Positions 36,289 to 45,281 of a stretch of DNA of 47,966 bases are shown here, in pieces. The notes under the pieces are model-generated. The model saw only the letters and a program-made list of their open reading frames with translations. It searched no databases and had not been told where the DNA came from. The stretch covers positions 1-47,966 of the forward strand of contig JAEETJ010000022.1 in the NCBI GenBank assembly GCA_016290295.1. The letters run 5' to 3'. The translations under genes and the position numbers were made by a program. Position 1 is the stretch's first letter. Every line of letters starts with the position of its first letter. This DNA comes from Bacteroidales bacterium. GTDB taxonomy: Bacteria; Bacteroidota; Bacteroidia; Bacteroidales; WCHB1-69.

Positions 36289-36771
36289 ATGAAAAAGATA
36301 CTCTTTTTTAGTTTGATATGCCTGATGGCATTGTCTGTAAATGCGCAATGGGTGGACTTAGGTCTTCCAAGTGGAACCTTGTGGAAGGATAAAAATGAGA
36401 AAAGGGAATTCTATACTTACAAACAAGCTGTCAATAAGTTCGGAAAGCGTTTGCCTACAAAAGAACAGTTGGAAGAATTGGTCACCAAATGCCAGTGGAC
36501 ATGGATGGGTTGTGGTTATAAGGTAGTTGGTCCCAATGGACAATCCATTTATCTGCCCGCCGCGGGCTACCGCAGTTGCGATGGTGGTGTTAACTACGTG
36601 AACTCATACGGTGACTATTGGTCATCTACACTCTTTTCAGGCTTTGCGTGGCGACTCTTCTTCTTTTCGGGCGGTGCAGTGCACATGAACAACAGCGACC
36701 AATGCTACGGACGATCCGTTCGCCTTGTCAAGAATATGGCTTGTGCACGCAAGAGCGCAGGCAGGAATTGA
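36289..36771 (+). CDS. Small exported FISUMP-domain protein
   Basis: 160 residues, signal peptide MKKILFFSLICLMALSVNAQ, then a compact FISUMP domain (WVDLGLPSGTLWKDKNEK, KRLPTKEQLEELV, LPAAGYR, GDYWSST, YGRSVRLVKN). The usual middle segment (NVGA ... YYAWGE) is missing, so it is a short version of the family. Function unknown. Confidence 0.8.
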   Translation: MKKILFFSLICLMALSVNAQWVDLGLPSGTLWKDKNEKREFYTYKQAVNKFGKRLPTKEQLEELVTKCQWTWMGCGYKVVGPNGQSIYLPAAGYRSCDGGVNYVNSYGDYWSSTLFSGFAWRLFFFSGGAVHMNNSDQCYGRSVRLVKNMACARKSAGRN

Positions 36772-36773
36772 AA

Positions 36774-37369
36774 TTACTTAATAATCTCTTCTTCCGTCAG
36801 ACCAGTGGTTAGGGTGATGGTTGCCATGTCAATGCCGGCTTTCAGCATTTTAACAGCTATTTGGAGTTTGGCCTCGGTAATTCCCTCTACTTTCCCTTTG
36901 GCAATACCTTCTGAGATTCCCTCCTCCTTTCCCTCTGCCCATCCCTCAGCCTTTCCTTCTGCTCTTCCTTCCGCTTTTGCCAGTCTGCGATGGTAGTCCA
37001 AGGCGTCCTTCACATCGTCGTATTCCAAAATGCTTTTTTCATATTCCTTTTTTTCCATGTCGCTCAATTTTGATATTTTGCAATCCTCGTACAGCTCATG
37101 GAAAATCTTGTCCTCGGTTGGAATGTCCGTATCTGTCATCCTCCACATGTTCTTGATAGCATAGCACCATTTCTTTCTCTCGTCAGTGAGCTGCCCGAAA
37201 TTTATTTTCGCTGCAAATTTAGTTAAATCTACCAAAATAAAGGTTACTTTTTCTGAAAAAATTTTGTTTTCATCATCTTTTAGGGTGACATGCATCATGA
37301 AATCGTTCTTGCCTTTCAGTTCCGGAATTTCAAAATCGACAAGAATGATGGAGATGACAGTGGGTGTCG
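36774..37369 (-). pseudogene. Rpn/PD-(D/E)XK-family nuclease, N-terminally truncated relic
   Basis: About 200 codons matching the C-terminal half of COG5464/PDDEXK_2 proteins: VISIILVDFEIPELKG, then FAAKINFGQLTDERKKWCYAIKNM, and the typical charged tail with repeated AEGRAEGKAEGWAEGK units. The N-terminal nuclease core with its catalytic Asp and Glu-x-Lys is absent. The open frame extends to 37397, but its first nine residues (MRWFGASGH) are the 3' end of the structured repeat, so the break lies near 37370. A functional product is unlikely. Confidence 0.8.
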
Positions 37370-37371
37370 TG

Positions 37372-37425
37372 TGCCCCGAAGCACCAAACCATCTCACCGC
37401 GGAACGGACTCGTCATGGCCAATGC
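37372..37425. repeat. Structured intergenic element, copy C (3' end only)
   Basis: TGCCCCGAAGCACCAAACCA ... CACCGCGGAACG ... GCCAATGC matches positions 45586-45640 of copy B. Nothing of the 130-bp core is present. It joins directly to the truncated Rpn relic, followed by a 13-base A-run and the DPP5 promoter region. Confidence 0.75.
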
Positions 37426-37496
37426 AAAAAAAAAAAAAACTTGCGGCAACCGTGTAAATTTATTGTGTGTGTTTGTGGTATTCCAAAAATTTCATG

Positions 37497-37504
37497 TAAA
37501 TTTG
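37497..37504 (+). promoter_or_regulatory. Promoter of the DPP5-like peptidase
   Basis: TAAATTTG with TTTG at 37472-37475, spacer 21 bases; ATG at 37541. This is the best-spaced -33/-7 pair in the window. Confidence 0.7.
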
Positions 37505-37540
37505 CATCCTCATTATTATAGGAAATCAAATTTTATACCT

Positions 37541-39649
37541 ATGAAAAAGATATTTATCGCTATCGCTTTGGTCGCACTGATTTGTGCCTGTACCAAAAAA
37601 CAAGAACAAAAAGACACGAAAGTCATCGGAAAACCGAATGTTGAAGTGAAAGACGGCCGCTTCACGCCCGAAGTGATGTGGTCGCTGGGCAAAATGGGTG
37701 AGAAAACCGTATCACCCGACGGAAAGCAGATTGCCTATACGGTCACCTATTACGATATGGCCGAAAACAAAGGCAATGCTGAGATATACCTGCTTCCGAC
37801 GGATGAAGGAGAGGCTGTGCAATTGACCACCACTGCCCAGAGCGAGTTCAACCTCGTTTGGCAGGATGACCATACGCTGCTGTTCTGCCGTGACAATGAA
37901 ATCCGTTCCATGGATGTGAAAACCAAAGTGGAAAAGACCATCGGTACTTTCGAAAATGGTTTGGAAGGCTTCAAGCTGGCTCCCGATGGCAAATCCATCG
38001 TGTATATCACTACTATTCCTGTAAAACGTCCGGAACATCTGCAAAAATTGTATGAAGGACTGGATAAAACGACAGGTCGTATCAATGAGGATCTGATGTA
38101 CCGCCACTGGGACAACTGGGTGGATGAGATTCCGCAGATTTTCCTCGCCAAATTTGACGGCGGAAAAGTGGATGTTAAACATTCTGTGGCCATCATCGAC
38201 AGCACTTTCGAATGCCCGATGCGTCCCTGGGGTGGGGTAGAACAGTACAACTACAGCCCCGACAGCAAAACCATCGCCTATACCTGCCGCAAAAAAACGG
38301 GTTACGACTATGCACATTCTACCAATAGCGATATCTATCTGTATGATATTGAGAATGGTACAACAAAAAATCTTTGTCCTGATAATATGGGATACGACCA
38401 AAATCCTGTATTTAGTCACGATGGAAAATATATCGCTTGGGAGAGCATGGAGCGTGATGGCTACGAGAGCGACCTGATTCGTCTGATGGTGATGGACCTC
38501 ACTACGGGTGAGCGCACCAACATGTCGGAGAACTTCGACTATTATTTCACAGGCATCAGCTGGACCGACGACGACAAGGAAATTTTAGGTGTCGTCTATT
38601 ATCGTGGTACCGACCAGATTTTCGCTTGCAACCGCGAAACCAAAGAGTTCCGTCAGATTTCTTACGGTTATCACGATGTGCATAGTTTCGAATTGGCAGA
38701 TGGTAAACTCTATGCCGATCAGGTGTCTATGCAGTATCCTTCGGAGATTTACGTTTACAATCTGACTGACGACAAGGGTGAGGGAAAGAAACTTTCCGCT
38801 ATCAATGATGATATCCTTTCCCAGGTGCGTATGGGCAAGGTGGAAGAACACTGGATCAAGACGGTGGATGGTCAGGATATGCTCACTTGGTTGATCTACC
38901 CATACGATTATGACAGCACTAAAATTTATCCCGCATTGCTGTACTGCGAAGGTGGCCCGCAATCAGAGGTGGGTCAGTTCTGGAGTACCCGTTGGAACTT
39001 CATGGTGATGAGTGGTGGAGGCTATTTCATTATCGCTCCCAACCGTCGTGGTACCGTGGGCTTTGGCCAAGCTTGGACAGAGGAAATCAGCGGCGATTAT
39101 GGCGGACTCTGTATGCAGGACTATATGACTGCAGCTGACTATTTTACCGATAATGTGAAACAGATTGACAAAGAACGTTTGGGCGCTTGTGGTGCCAGCT
39201 TCGGCGGTTACAGCGTTTATTGGTTAGCCGGTCACAATCACGATGTGAAAGGTTATAATGACGGAAGAAGATTCAAAGCTTTGCTGGCTCATAACGGCAT
39301 GTTCAACTTTGAGCAGCAATACCTTGAAACTGAGGAAATGTGGTTTGACAATTGGGATATCGGTGGTCCTTACTGGGACTGGAACAACCCGCAGGTGAAG
39401 AAGAGTTATGCCAACTCACCGCACTTGTTTGTGGACAAATGGAATGCTCCGATTTGTGTGATTCATAGCGAGTTCGACTTCCGCATTGTGGCCTCCGAAG
39501 GTATGGCTGCTTACAATGCTGCGCAAATGCGCCACATTCCGAGCCGTTACCTCTACTTCCCCGACGAAACCCACTGGGTGCTGAGACCGCAGAACAGTCT
39601 GCTCTGGCACCGCAACTTCCTCGATTGGTTCGACACGAATTTGAAGTAG
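37541..39649 (+). CDS. S9-family dipeptidyl peptidase, DPP5-like lipoprotein
   Basis: Start at 37541 (MKKIFIAIALVALICACTKK, lipoprotein signal, Cys 17; 702 aa); a longer frame from 37364 runs through the promoter and repeat. An N-terminal beta-propeller (WSLGKMGEKTVSPDGKQIAYT ...) is followed by an alpha/beta-hydrolase domain with catalytic Ser553 in GASFGGYS, Asp646 in HSEFDFR and His678 in FPDETHWVLRPQNS. The arrangement resembles Porphyromonas gingivalis DPP5, which releases dipeptides from oligopeptides in the periplasm. The exact specificity is inferred. Confidence 0.9.
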   Translation: MKKIFIAIALVALICACTKKQEQKDTKVIGKPNVEVKDGRFTPEVMWSLGKMGEKTVSPDGKQIAYTVTYYDMAENKGNAEIYLLPTDEGEAVQLTTTAQSEFNLVWQDDHTLLFCRDNEIRSMDVKTKVEKTIGTFENGLEGFKLAPDGKSIVYITTIPVKRPEHLQKLYEGLDKTTGRINEDLMYRHWDNWVDEIPQIFLAKFDGGKVDVKHSVAIIDSTFECPMRPWGGVEQYNYSPDSKTIAYTCRKKTGYDYAHSTNSDIYLYDIENGTTKNLCPDNMGYDQNPVFSHDGKYIAWESMERDGYESDLIRLMVMDLTTGERTNMSENFDYYFTGISWTDDDKEILGVVYYRGTDQIFACNRETKEFRQISYGYHDVHSFELADGKLYADQVSMQYPSEIYVYNLTDDKGEGKKLSAINDDILSQVRMGKVEEHWIKTVDGQDMLTWLIYPYDYDSTKIYPALLYCEGGPQSEVGQFWSTRWNFMVMSGGGYFIIAPNRRGTVGFGQAWTEEISGDYGGLCMQDYMTAADYFTDNVKQIDKERLGACGASFGGYSVYWLAGHNHDVKGYNDGRRFKALLAHNGMFNFEQQYLETEEMWFDNWDIGGPYWDWNNPQVKKSYANSPHLFVDKWNAPICVIHSEFDFRIVASEGMAAYNAAQMRHIPSRYLYFPDETHWVLRPQNSLLWHRNFLDWFDTNLK

Positions 39650-39695
39650 AGCATGAATAATATTGCGAGATAATATATTGATTCTATGATAACAT

Positions 39696-39731
39696 GTAGG
39701 GTTCTCGCATGGCGATAGCCCTACTTTTTTT
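39696..39731 (+). terminator. Rho-independent terminator after the DPP5-like gene
   Basis: GTAGGG (39696-39701) pairs with CCCTAC (39719-39724), with an inner TCGC/GCGA pair, followed by seven T. Confidence 0.85.
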
Positions 39732-39743
39732 AACTATCATATT

Positions 39744-41822
39744 ATGAAACAATTAATCGCCACTGTTGTGCTGCTGTTAAGTTTATTTGGCGTTGTGGGA
39801 CAAGGTCAAGGAGGGCGGAATATGTGGAAAAACACGTCTCGGGACTATAAGTCAAGTTTACATTTCGATGCGTTCGACGCTTCTTTTGCCGTCTCTCCCT
39901 CGGGTGAGATCTGGTTGAGCAACAACTATAGTCTATGGCATACACACGGAATGTCTTCTGTTTGGAAAAAAGTGCCTCATCCTTATAGTATTGCGGTGGA
40001 TTTCAGCTATGTGGTGTGCCCGGATACCAATACGGTGCTTGTTTTTGGCAGAATGTTTGATCCATCTGATTCAACATCCCGATACAACAAGTACATGCGC
40101 TCCACCAATGGAGGCAAAAACTGGGATTTCCTGTCTATGCCACAAAGAATGAAACGGGACAAAATATGGGTTGAAAGTCGTGCTGGCGGGAAGGTTTGGC
40201 TAAGAGTTGACAGCATTTTATATTATTCCATAGATAAAGGCCTTCATTTTAGGGAGCTTACAGCGATACCCTATCTATCTTCTTTAAAATTCGACATGGA
40301 TAATAATGGGCTTTGCGGTGTGGGGAAGCGCGATATGAAGGATCCCTCTGGTAAGACAAGGGATGAAATACTGATTACCAAGGACAACTGGAAGCATTAC
40401 GAGGCGGTGCCAACGCCCTGTGAACAGCATCCGGAAATCAAGCAACGTTCCTATTTCTTCGAATTTGCGATTTGTCGCTCTATACTTGTTGTAGAGCAGT
40501 CTGACAAGTATTTCTGGACTTCCATCGATACCATCTGTTGGAAGGAAATACCGCTTGATATCCGCGATTTTATTGTGGACCGCGAAAGTAATGAATGGGT
40601 AATCGTCACATGGGGAAATTCCTTGTTGCGTAGCTCCAACATGCTTACTTTCGATACCGTGAACACGGGTGGTCCTTGCTATTTTGCAAAGATAAAATAT
40701 GCTGACCGTCAGTCAGTTTATGGTATGTCGTATAACGCTCATAAGATGAGGTTTCTTCGAAGCAAAATTGACACTCTTTACCGTTTTTCAACGGATGGGT
40801 TGACCTCTTGCGGACTCTATACCGAAGATGTGGCGCTTGGACCCCATCGTGAATACTCCATTAGCCAAAAGGACGGTCGTGCGGAACAGGAGCTTGTGGC
40901 GAACAATACTCGTGTGGCCTTGGCAAATGCCGATGAACTTATCTTTTATGATAAAAGTGAGCAGAAATGGTATAGGCATTTGAAGACAGCTTTCCCTATC
41001 AAAAATGTGCAGGTCTGTAGAGGAGAATTTGCTGGAAATTTACTGCTTTCCGATGGCGCTCGCCTATACCTCGTGCCAATGGATACTGCGGTAATCACTC
41101 CATTCCGCTATGAGCGTCCATTGGAGGATTTTCTTAAAAGTCCAGTTCTGTCTGTAAACATTGTTTACAAGTTTTTCCCTTGTGATGGACGACGCTATGA
41201 GGAGAATGTCTTATATTGTCTTGATGGCAATTCTTTTGTCGTCAAGAAATTGTCGTTGCGAAAAAAACAGAATGATTTCGTCAAAAACATTCCGGTCCAA
41301 CAGCTCTATAAACAATTAGAGGCGCTCAATGTCGGTTATGATGCATCCGTGAAGGTTGCTGACATTGGATTTACACAAGCAGATTACGATTCTCTCAGGC
41401 GTTTTCTGTTTTCAAACTCAAGGGGAATTTTTGATTATTTAGGTGATAGCATTACGGTTGAGCGAATTTTGGGTGTTTTACCCCAGCTTGGTGATAGTGT
41501 TTGGACGGACATCGTAAAAACATACTGGGATGGTGGTTGTACCAGTTATAGCACCTTGGAAATCACCTTCCAAAATCAGAAAGGCAAGACACTTGTCATT
41601 AGCAACACAGACAATGCATGTGGTTATGGATATTTCCCATACAAGACTCCATTCCAAGTTCAATGTGGAGGATATACATTCCCAGGCACGAGCCTGCCAT
41701 TCATGCAGTTTGTCAGAGAAATTATGCCTCCTGCTATGGTAATGCTTAATTTTTCACATTTCAGTTTGCTGTTGAAAGCCTGTCGCTATGTGCTGTGGAA
41801 TAGGGAAAAGTTTGGAATCTGA
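39744..41822 (+). CDS. Exported Asp-box (BNR-like) beta-propeller protein
   Basis: 692 residues with signal peptide MKQLIATVVLLLSLFGVVGQ. The N-terminal half carries Asp-box-like repeats, clearest in MRSTNGGKNWDFLSM, weaker in ITKDNWKHYEAV and SIDTICWKEI, which suggests a propeller as in sialidase or Vps10-like folds. No sialidase catalytic residues were recognised. The C-terminal third (about residues 480-690) is unlike anything I know. Probably periplasmic or surface-located; function unknown. Confidence 0.68.
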   Translation: MKQLIATVVLLLSLFGVVGQGQGGRNMWKNTSRDYKSSLHFDAFDASFAVSPSGEIWLSNNYSLWHTHGMSSVWKKVPHPYSIAVDFSYVVCPDTNTVLVFGRMFDPSDSTSRYNKYMRSTNGGKNWDFLSMPQRMKRDKIWVESRAGGKVWLRVDSILYYSIDKGLHFRELTAIPYLSSLKFDMDNNGLCGVGKRDMKDPSGKTRDEILITKDNWKHYEAVPTPCEQHPEIKQRSYFFEFAICRSILVVEQSDKYFWTSIDTICWKEIPLDIRDFIVDRESNEWVIVTWGNSLLRSSNMLTFDTVNTGGPCYFAKIKYADRQSVYGMSYNAHKMRFLRSKIDTLYRFSTDGLTSCGLYTEDVALGPHREYSISQKDGRAEQELVANNTRVALANADELIFYDKSEQKWYRHLKTAFPIKNVQVCRGEFAGNLLLSDGARLYLVPMDTAVITPFRYERPLEDFLKSPVLSVNIVYKFFPCDGRRYEENVLYCLDGNSFVVKKLSLRKKQNDFVKNIPVQQLYKQLEALNVGYDASVKVADIGFTQADYDSLRRFLFSNSRGIFDYLGDSITVERILGVLPQLGDSVWTDIVKTYWDGGCTSYSTLEITFQNQKGKTLVISNTDNACGYGYFPYKTPFQVQCGGYTFPGTSLPFMQFVREIMPPAMVMLNFSHFSLLLKACRYVLWNREKFGI

Positions 41823-41871
41823 TGGTCTGTAGAAGTCGTCAGGCTTTTGATACAAAAGAGCTCTTTTCGGT

Positions 41872-43410
41872 TTATTCTTCGACGGTATATTTGTTGAAGT
41901 ACAGATTGCTTTTTCCTACACCAGTAGTGTAGAAATCGTTGTCATCTGTAAACACGACAGAGTAGAAATGTTGTGTGGCATCTCTCAATACCCTCTGTGT
42001 TATTTCTTGTTGGGGTGTGAGACGCATCACGACTGTTTCCATATCTTTTGGAAAGGTCAAAGTATTTACAGCACAAATTACATCCTTGCCGGGATAAGGG
42101 ATATTTTTCACATCATCATTAAAGACAAAGTACATGTCGTTTTGGTTGGCAAAAGCCGAATAAGAGATGTTCATGGGTGTCCAGTCGCCAATAATATTGA
42201 AAGGTGCACCTGCTGATTGTTGTTTCTCAATCATGGAAAATAAGGAAGTACCATCGGTCAATAAGGTTGAAACCAGTATGTTCTTGGTAAGGAATTGGTA
42301 ACTGTAGCTGTTCATATTGGGGTCGTAAATGGCTTTTACGAAGCGATGCTCGCCACAGAGTACTAGACTTCCATTTTCAAGTTCGTAAATATTATCTGCA
42401 CTAATGGAGTATTGTTGGTTGCCTAAAACGTTTGCGAACCTGGCCCAAGCATTTTTCTCTACATAATTGTTGCTGAAACTAAAATTTTTCACATCGGAAA
42501 TGGATTCAGTTTGGGTATCGAATTGATAGAAATAATATCCGTTGGAATTGGCAGCAGTGTTGGTGTGTTTTTCTGTATAATAGCCTGCTACGACGATATT
42601 GCCATCGGAAAGGATTTTGGCTGTGAAGTTCTGCAGTGCTCCGAATTCGCAGGCTTCCAAATAAGAATCAGTGCCTTCTTCCTTGCATACATTCATCATG
42701 AATTCGACATTTGAGACACTTTCACCTTGAAGTCGGCAGGTGTATGCGGGAAGATAAATGGTGCCGTTATTGTCCACAAGGAGATTGCCAAGAGAAAAAG
42801 TTTTGCCGTTGAATTGTGGCGCAACAGGACCGCTCCAGACAAATTCCCCTTGATTGTTTACTACTGCGGCAAAAATGCTTTCCAATTGGCTGTTTTTTCC
42901 AGTAACCATCGTGAGAATTGCCAGCATTTTGCCGTCAGGAGATTTGGCTGTTTTGAAATCAGGCCAGTAACTTTTATTGGTAGTGGCGGATATAGTGTTG
43001 GCATCGTTAAAAGTGACGGTTTTGTCATTTTTATCAATGGTGGCAACGGTGAAGTTGACTTGGTCGCCTTTCTTATTGGCGTGACGGAATACTGCAATAA
43101 TATTGTTGTCGTTGACAAATCCATCCAACAGAATGTGTGTTTTGGGAACCGTGACCTCTATGTCGGTGGATTGTAGTGAGGATTTGTCAATGATGTACAG
43201 ATGGTCTGTATAACTTTTGGGTTGCATAGGATCTGAGGTACGTATGTATTGATACAGGTATGCATTGCTTTCATCTTGACCAATAGAAATACTGTGGACA
43301 AACCCCCTTCTGATCCATGTGTTGGAATAAGGCTTTGACAAACTTACACTTTGTGCCAAAAGATTGGCTGTGATAAGGATAAATAAAGTGAAAATAATAG
43401 TTTTTCTCAT
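41872..43410 (-). CDS. Exported protein of unknown function
   Basis: 512 residues, signal peptide MRKTIIFTLFILITANLLAQ. Beta-rich throughout with repeated short motifs of the type DGNIVVAGYYTEK, LVDNNGTIYLPAYT, DGKMLAILTMVTG, so a propeller-like fold is plausible. No catalytic motif. It lies 21 bases downstream of the cation efflux gene, so it may be the last gene of that operon. Confidence 0.65.
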   Translation of the reverse strand: MRKTIIFTLFILITANLLAQSVSLSKPYSNTWIRRGFVHSISIGQDESNAYLYQYIRTSDPMQPKSYTDHLYIIDKSSLQSTDIEVTVPKTHILLDGFVNDNNIIAVFRHANKKGDQVNFTVATIDKNDKTVTFNDANTISATTNKSYWPDFKTAKSPDGKMLAILTMVTGKNSQLESIFAAVVNNQGEFVWSGPVAPQFNGKTFSLGNLLVDNNGTIYLPAYTCRLQGESVSNVEFMMNVCKEEGTDSYLEACEFGALQNFTAKILSDGNIVVAGYYTEKHTNTAANSNGYYFYQFDTQTESISDVKNFSFSNNYVEKNAWARFANVLGNQQYSISADNIYELENGSLVLCGEHRFVKAIYDPNMNSYSYQFLTKNILVSTLLTDGTSLFSMIEKQQSAGAPFNIIGDWTPMNISYSAFANQNDMYFVFNDDVKNIPYPGKDVICAVNTLTFPKDMETVVMRLTPQQEITQRVLRDATQHFYSVVFTDDNDFYTTGVGKSNLYFNKYTVEE

Positions 43411-43431
43411 TTTGAATGAATTTAAGGGTTA

Positions 43432-44331
43432 TTATTTTTGATTCTGTTCTTTTGTTGGCTCAGTATGCAGGGTGACGTGAGTCTCTGCTCCGAAGCGTTC
43501 TTTCAGTTTGCGTTCGATGTCGGAGGCGCGTTCGTGGGCAAGGTGTAACGGGAGCTCTCCGTCCATGCGGATGTGCGCTTCGATGGCAATGCGGTTGCCA
43601 ATGCGTCTTGTTCTAAGGTTATGCGGCTCTGACACATCGGAAAAAGAAGTGATGATAGCTTCTATTTCGTGTTCGGTCTCTTCAGGGAGAGAGCATTCGG
43701 TGAGTTCGTTCATGCTGGTCTTGAGCAGGTCCCATGCCACTTTTACCAGCATGGCTCCTACCACGATGGAAGCCAGCGGGTCGAGTACTGTCCAGCGATC
43801 ACCGAGCAGGATGGCTCCACCGATACCGATGGCGGCCCCCACAGACGACAACGCGTCGCTGCGGTGATGCCAGGCGTTGGCTACTACCACTTGCGAATCC
43901 AGTGCCCGTCCCTTCCGTACGGTATATTGGTACAGGATTTCTTTCACGAGGATGGAGATCAAGGCAGCCCACAAAGCGAGTTTGCCAGGAGCTTCCAGTT
44001 GCGCGCCGTTCAGCCAGTCGGCGAATTTTACAGCCCCAGACACAATGATGCCTGTGGCGGCGGCTACTAAGGCCATGCCGATGAAGAAGGTCGCCAAAGT
44101 CTCAAACTTGCCGTGGCCGTAGTCGTGCGACTTATCCTGTGGTTTGGAGCTGATATTGACGAAGATAAGCACGATGATGTCGGTGAGAAAGTCGGACAGC
44201 GAGTGCACCGCATCGGCAACCATGGCGGCACTATGACCGAGAATACCGGCCACAAACTTGAAGCTGAGCAAGGCGATATTGCCTGCTGTGCCAATCAGAG
44301 TTACCTTGTATAGTTCTTTTTCCCGTGACAT
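43432..44331 (-). CDS. Cation diffusion facilitator (CDF) metal efflux protein
   Basis: 299 residues with six membrane segments. The metal-site helices are HSLSDFLTDIIVL (TM2, HxxxD-type) and HHRSDALSSVGAAIGI (TM5), with the DYGHGKFETLATF loop typical of the FieF/CzcD family. A cytoplasmic C-terminal domain (about 210-295) carries HMHVTLHTEP-like ETHVTLHTEP. It exports divalent metals (Zn2+, Fe2+ or similar) in exchange for H+. Its ATG shares one base with the stop of the SemiSWEET gene (TAATG), indicating translational coupling. Confidence 0.93.
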   Translation of the reverse strand: MSREKELYKVTLIGTAGNIALLSFKFVAGILGHSAAMVADAVHSLSDFLTDIIVLIFVNISSKPQDKSHDYGHGKFETLATFFIGMALVAAATGIIVSGAVKFADWLNGAQLEAPGKLALWAALISILVKEILYQYTVRKGRALDSQVVVANAWHHRSDALSSVGAAIGIGGAILLGDRWTVLDPLASIVVGAMLVKVAWDLLKTSMNELTECSLPEETEHEIEAIITSFSDVSEPHNLRTRRIGNRIAIEAHIRMDGELPLHLAHERASDIERKLKERFGAETHVTLHTEPTKEQNQK

Positions 44332-44618
44332 TACCTTTTTTTGAAATAGTCGTTGTAGATTTTAATGCCGAAAACAATACAGCTGCAAGTGGCGGTGATG
44401 AGGTTGGTGATGAAGAGTGACCAGATGATATCAGGTTTATGCAGGATACCTTGCAGCATGAAGAAAATAGCGCCAACACCCATCATGAGAAAGGTCGGAA
44501 GGGCAATGTCATCGGTCTTTCTTGTGCGGATGGTGCGGATAGCTTGGGGAAGATAGCCCAAAATCATGCAGATACTGGCTATCATGCCACAGATTTCGTA
44601 GAAAGTGATATTTTCCAT
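44331..44618 (-). CDS. SemiSWEET (PQ-loop/MtN3) transporter
   Basis: 95 residues, three membrane helices, with the PQ motif in GYLPQAIRTIRTRKTDDIALPTFLM. Bacterial SemiSWEETs are half-size sugar facilitators that work as dimers. Length and topology fit. It lies between a thioredoxin-like gene (32-base gap) and the CDF gene (1-base overlap), so the three are probably co-transcribed. The substrate is not evident. Confidence 0.9.
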   Translation of the reverse strand: MENITFYEICGMIASICMILGYLPQAIRTIRTRKTDDIALPTFLMMGVGAIFFMLQGILHKPDIIWSLFITNLITATCSCIVFGIKIYNDYFKKR

Positions 44619-44650
44619 GGTCAGGAATGTGCTATTTGATGCTATTTTGC

Positions 44651-45163
44651 TTATTTTGTTGATCCTTTTACGGCTTTGGGTGTCCAGTTTTTGAAGAAAC
44701 GCAGCACTTTCTCTTGGTTGTAGCCTTTGCCTTCTTCCAGAAAACTCGAATCTTGGATATGGAGCACCTTGCCTTTTTCGTCAAGAACGATGAAAACCGG
44801 ATAGCCGAAGCGGGAAGGGTTACCCAGGCGTTGCAGCAGTTTGGTGTTCTGTTGAGCTTTCTCTTTGTCCGCTGTTACGCGTGGGTTGTAGTTCACATGA
44901 ATATAAATGAAATTCTCGTCAATTACTTGGCTGATGGTGCTGTCTTTGGTCACAAAATCGGCGAAGAGCAGGCACCAGGGGCACCAGTTGCCTCCCAACT
45001 GGCAGACCACGAACTTGTCGGAGCTTTTGGCCTGGGCTATCGCATTGTCAATCTGCTCCAAGGGGTTAATCTCTTCATTATAAACCCTTTTTATATTGGA
45101 CTGTGCCATTGCTGATAGTGACAGCATGATCCCTAATAAAGTGATGGTCAGTATTTTCTTCAT
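44651..45163 (-). CDS. Exported thioredoxin-like protein
   Basis: Start at 45163 (MKKILTITLLGIMLSLSAMAQ, signal peptide; 170 aa); the start at 45187 lies within the promoter. Thioredoxin fold with active site GGNWCPWCLLFADFV and the cis-Pro region FGYPVFIVLDEKGKVLH. It resembles the thioredoxin_7/DUF255 type of periplasmic oxidoreductase. First gene of the minus-strand run with SemiSWEET and CDF. Confidence 0.85.
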   Translation of the reverse strand: MKKILTITLLGIMLSLSAMAQSNIKRVYNEEINPLEQIDNAIAQAKSSDKFVVCQLGGNWCPWCLLFADFVTKDSTISQVIDENFIYIHVNYNPRVTADKEKAQQNTKLLQRLGNPSRFGYPVFIVLDEKGKVLHIQDSSFLEEGKGYNQEKVLRFFKNWTPKAVKGSTK

Positions 45164-45183
45164 GATAAGTGTATAAAATGTCT

Positions 45184-45191
45184 GCAAAGAT
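45184..45191 (-). promoter_or_regulatory. -7 promoter element of the thioredoxin-like gene
   Basis: TATCTTTG on the minus strand, 20 bases upstream of the ATG at 45163. Confidence 0.65.
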
Positions 45192-45281
45192 ACTTATTTT
45201 TTCGGAATTATCCTTTTATTCTTGTTGATTTTCACGGCTACCGCATATTTTTTTATACCTCTTTCTTTTGCGGCTTTTTAT

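Noticed and set aside
41845-41875. Two-way terminator at the AAAAGAGCTCTTTT palindrome between convergent genes
   Set aside because: The stem is only about 5 bp with a 4-base loop and no long T-run; too weak to call.
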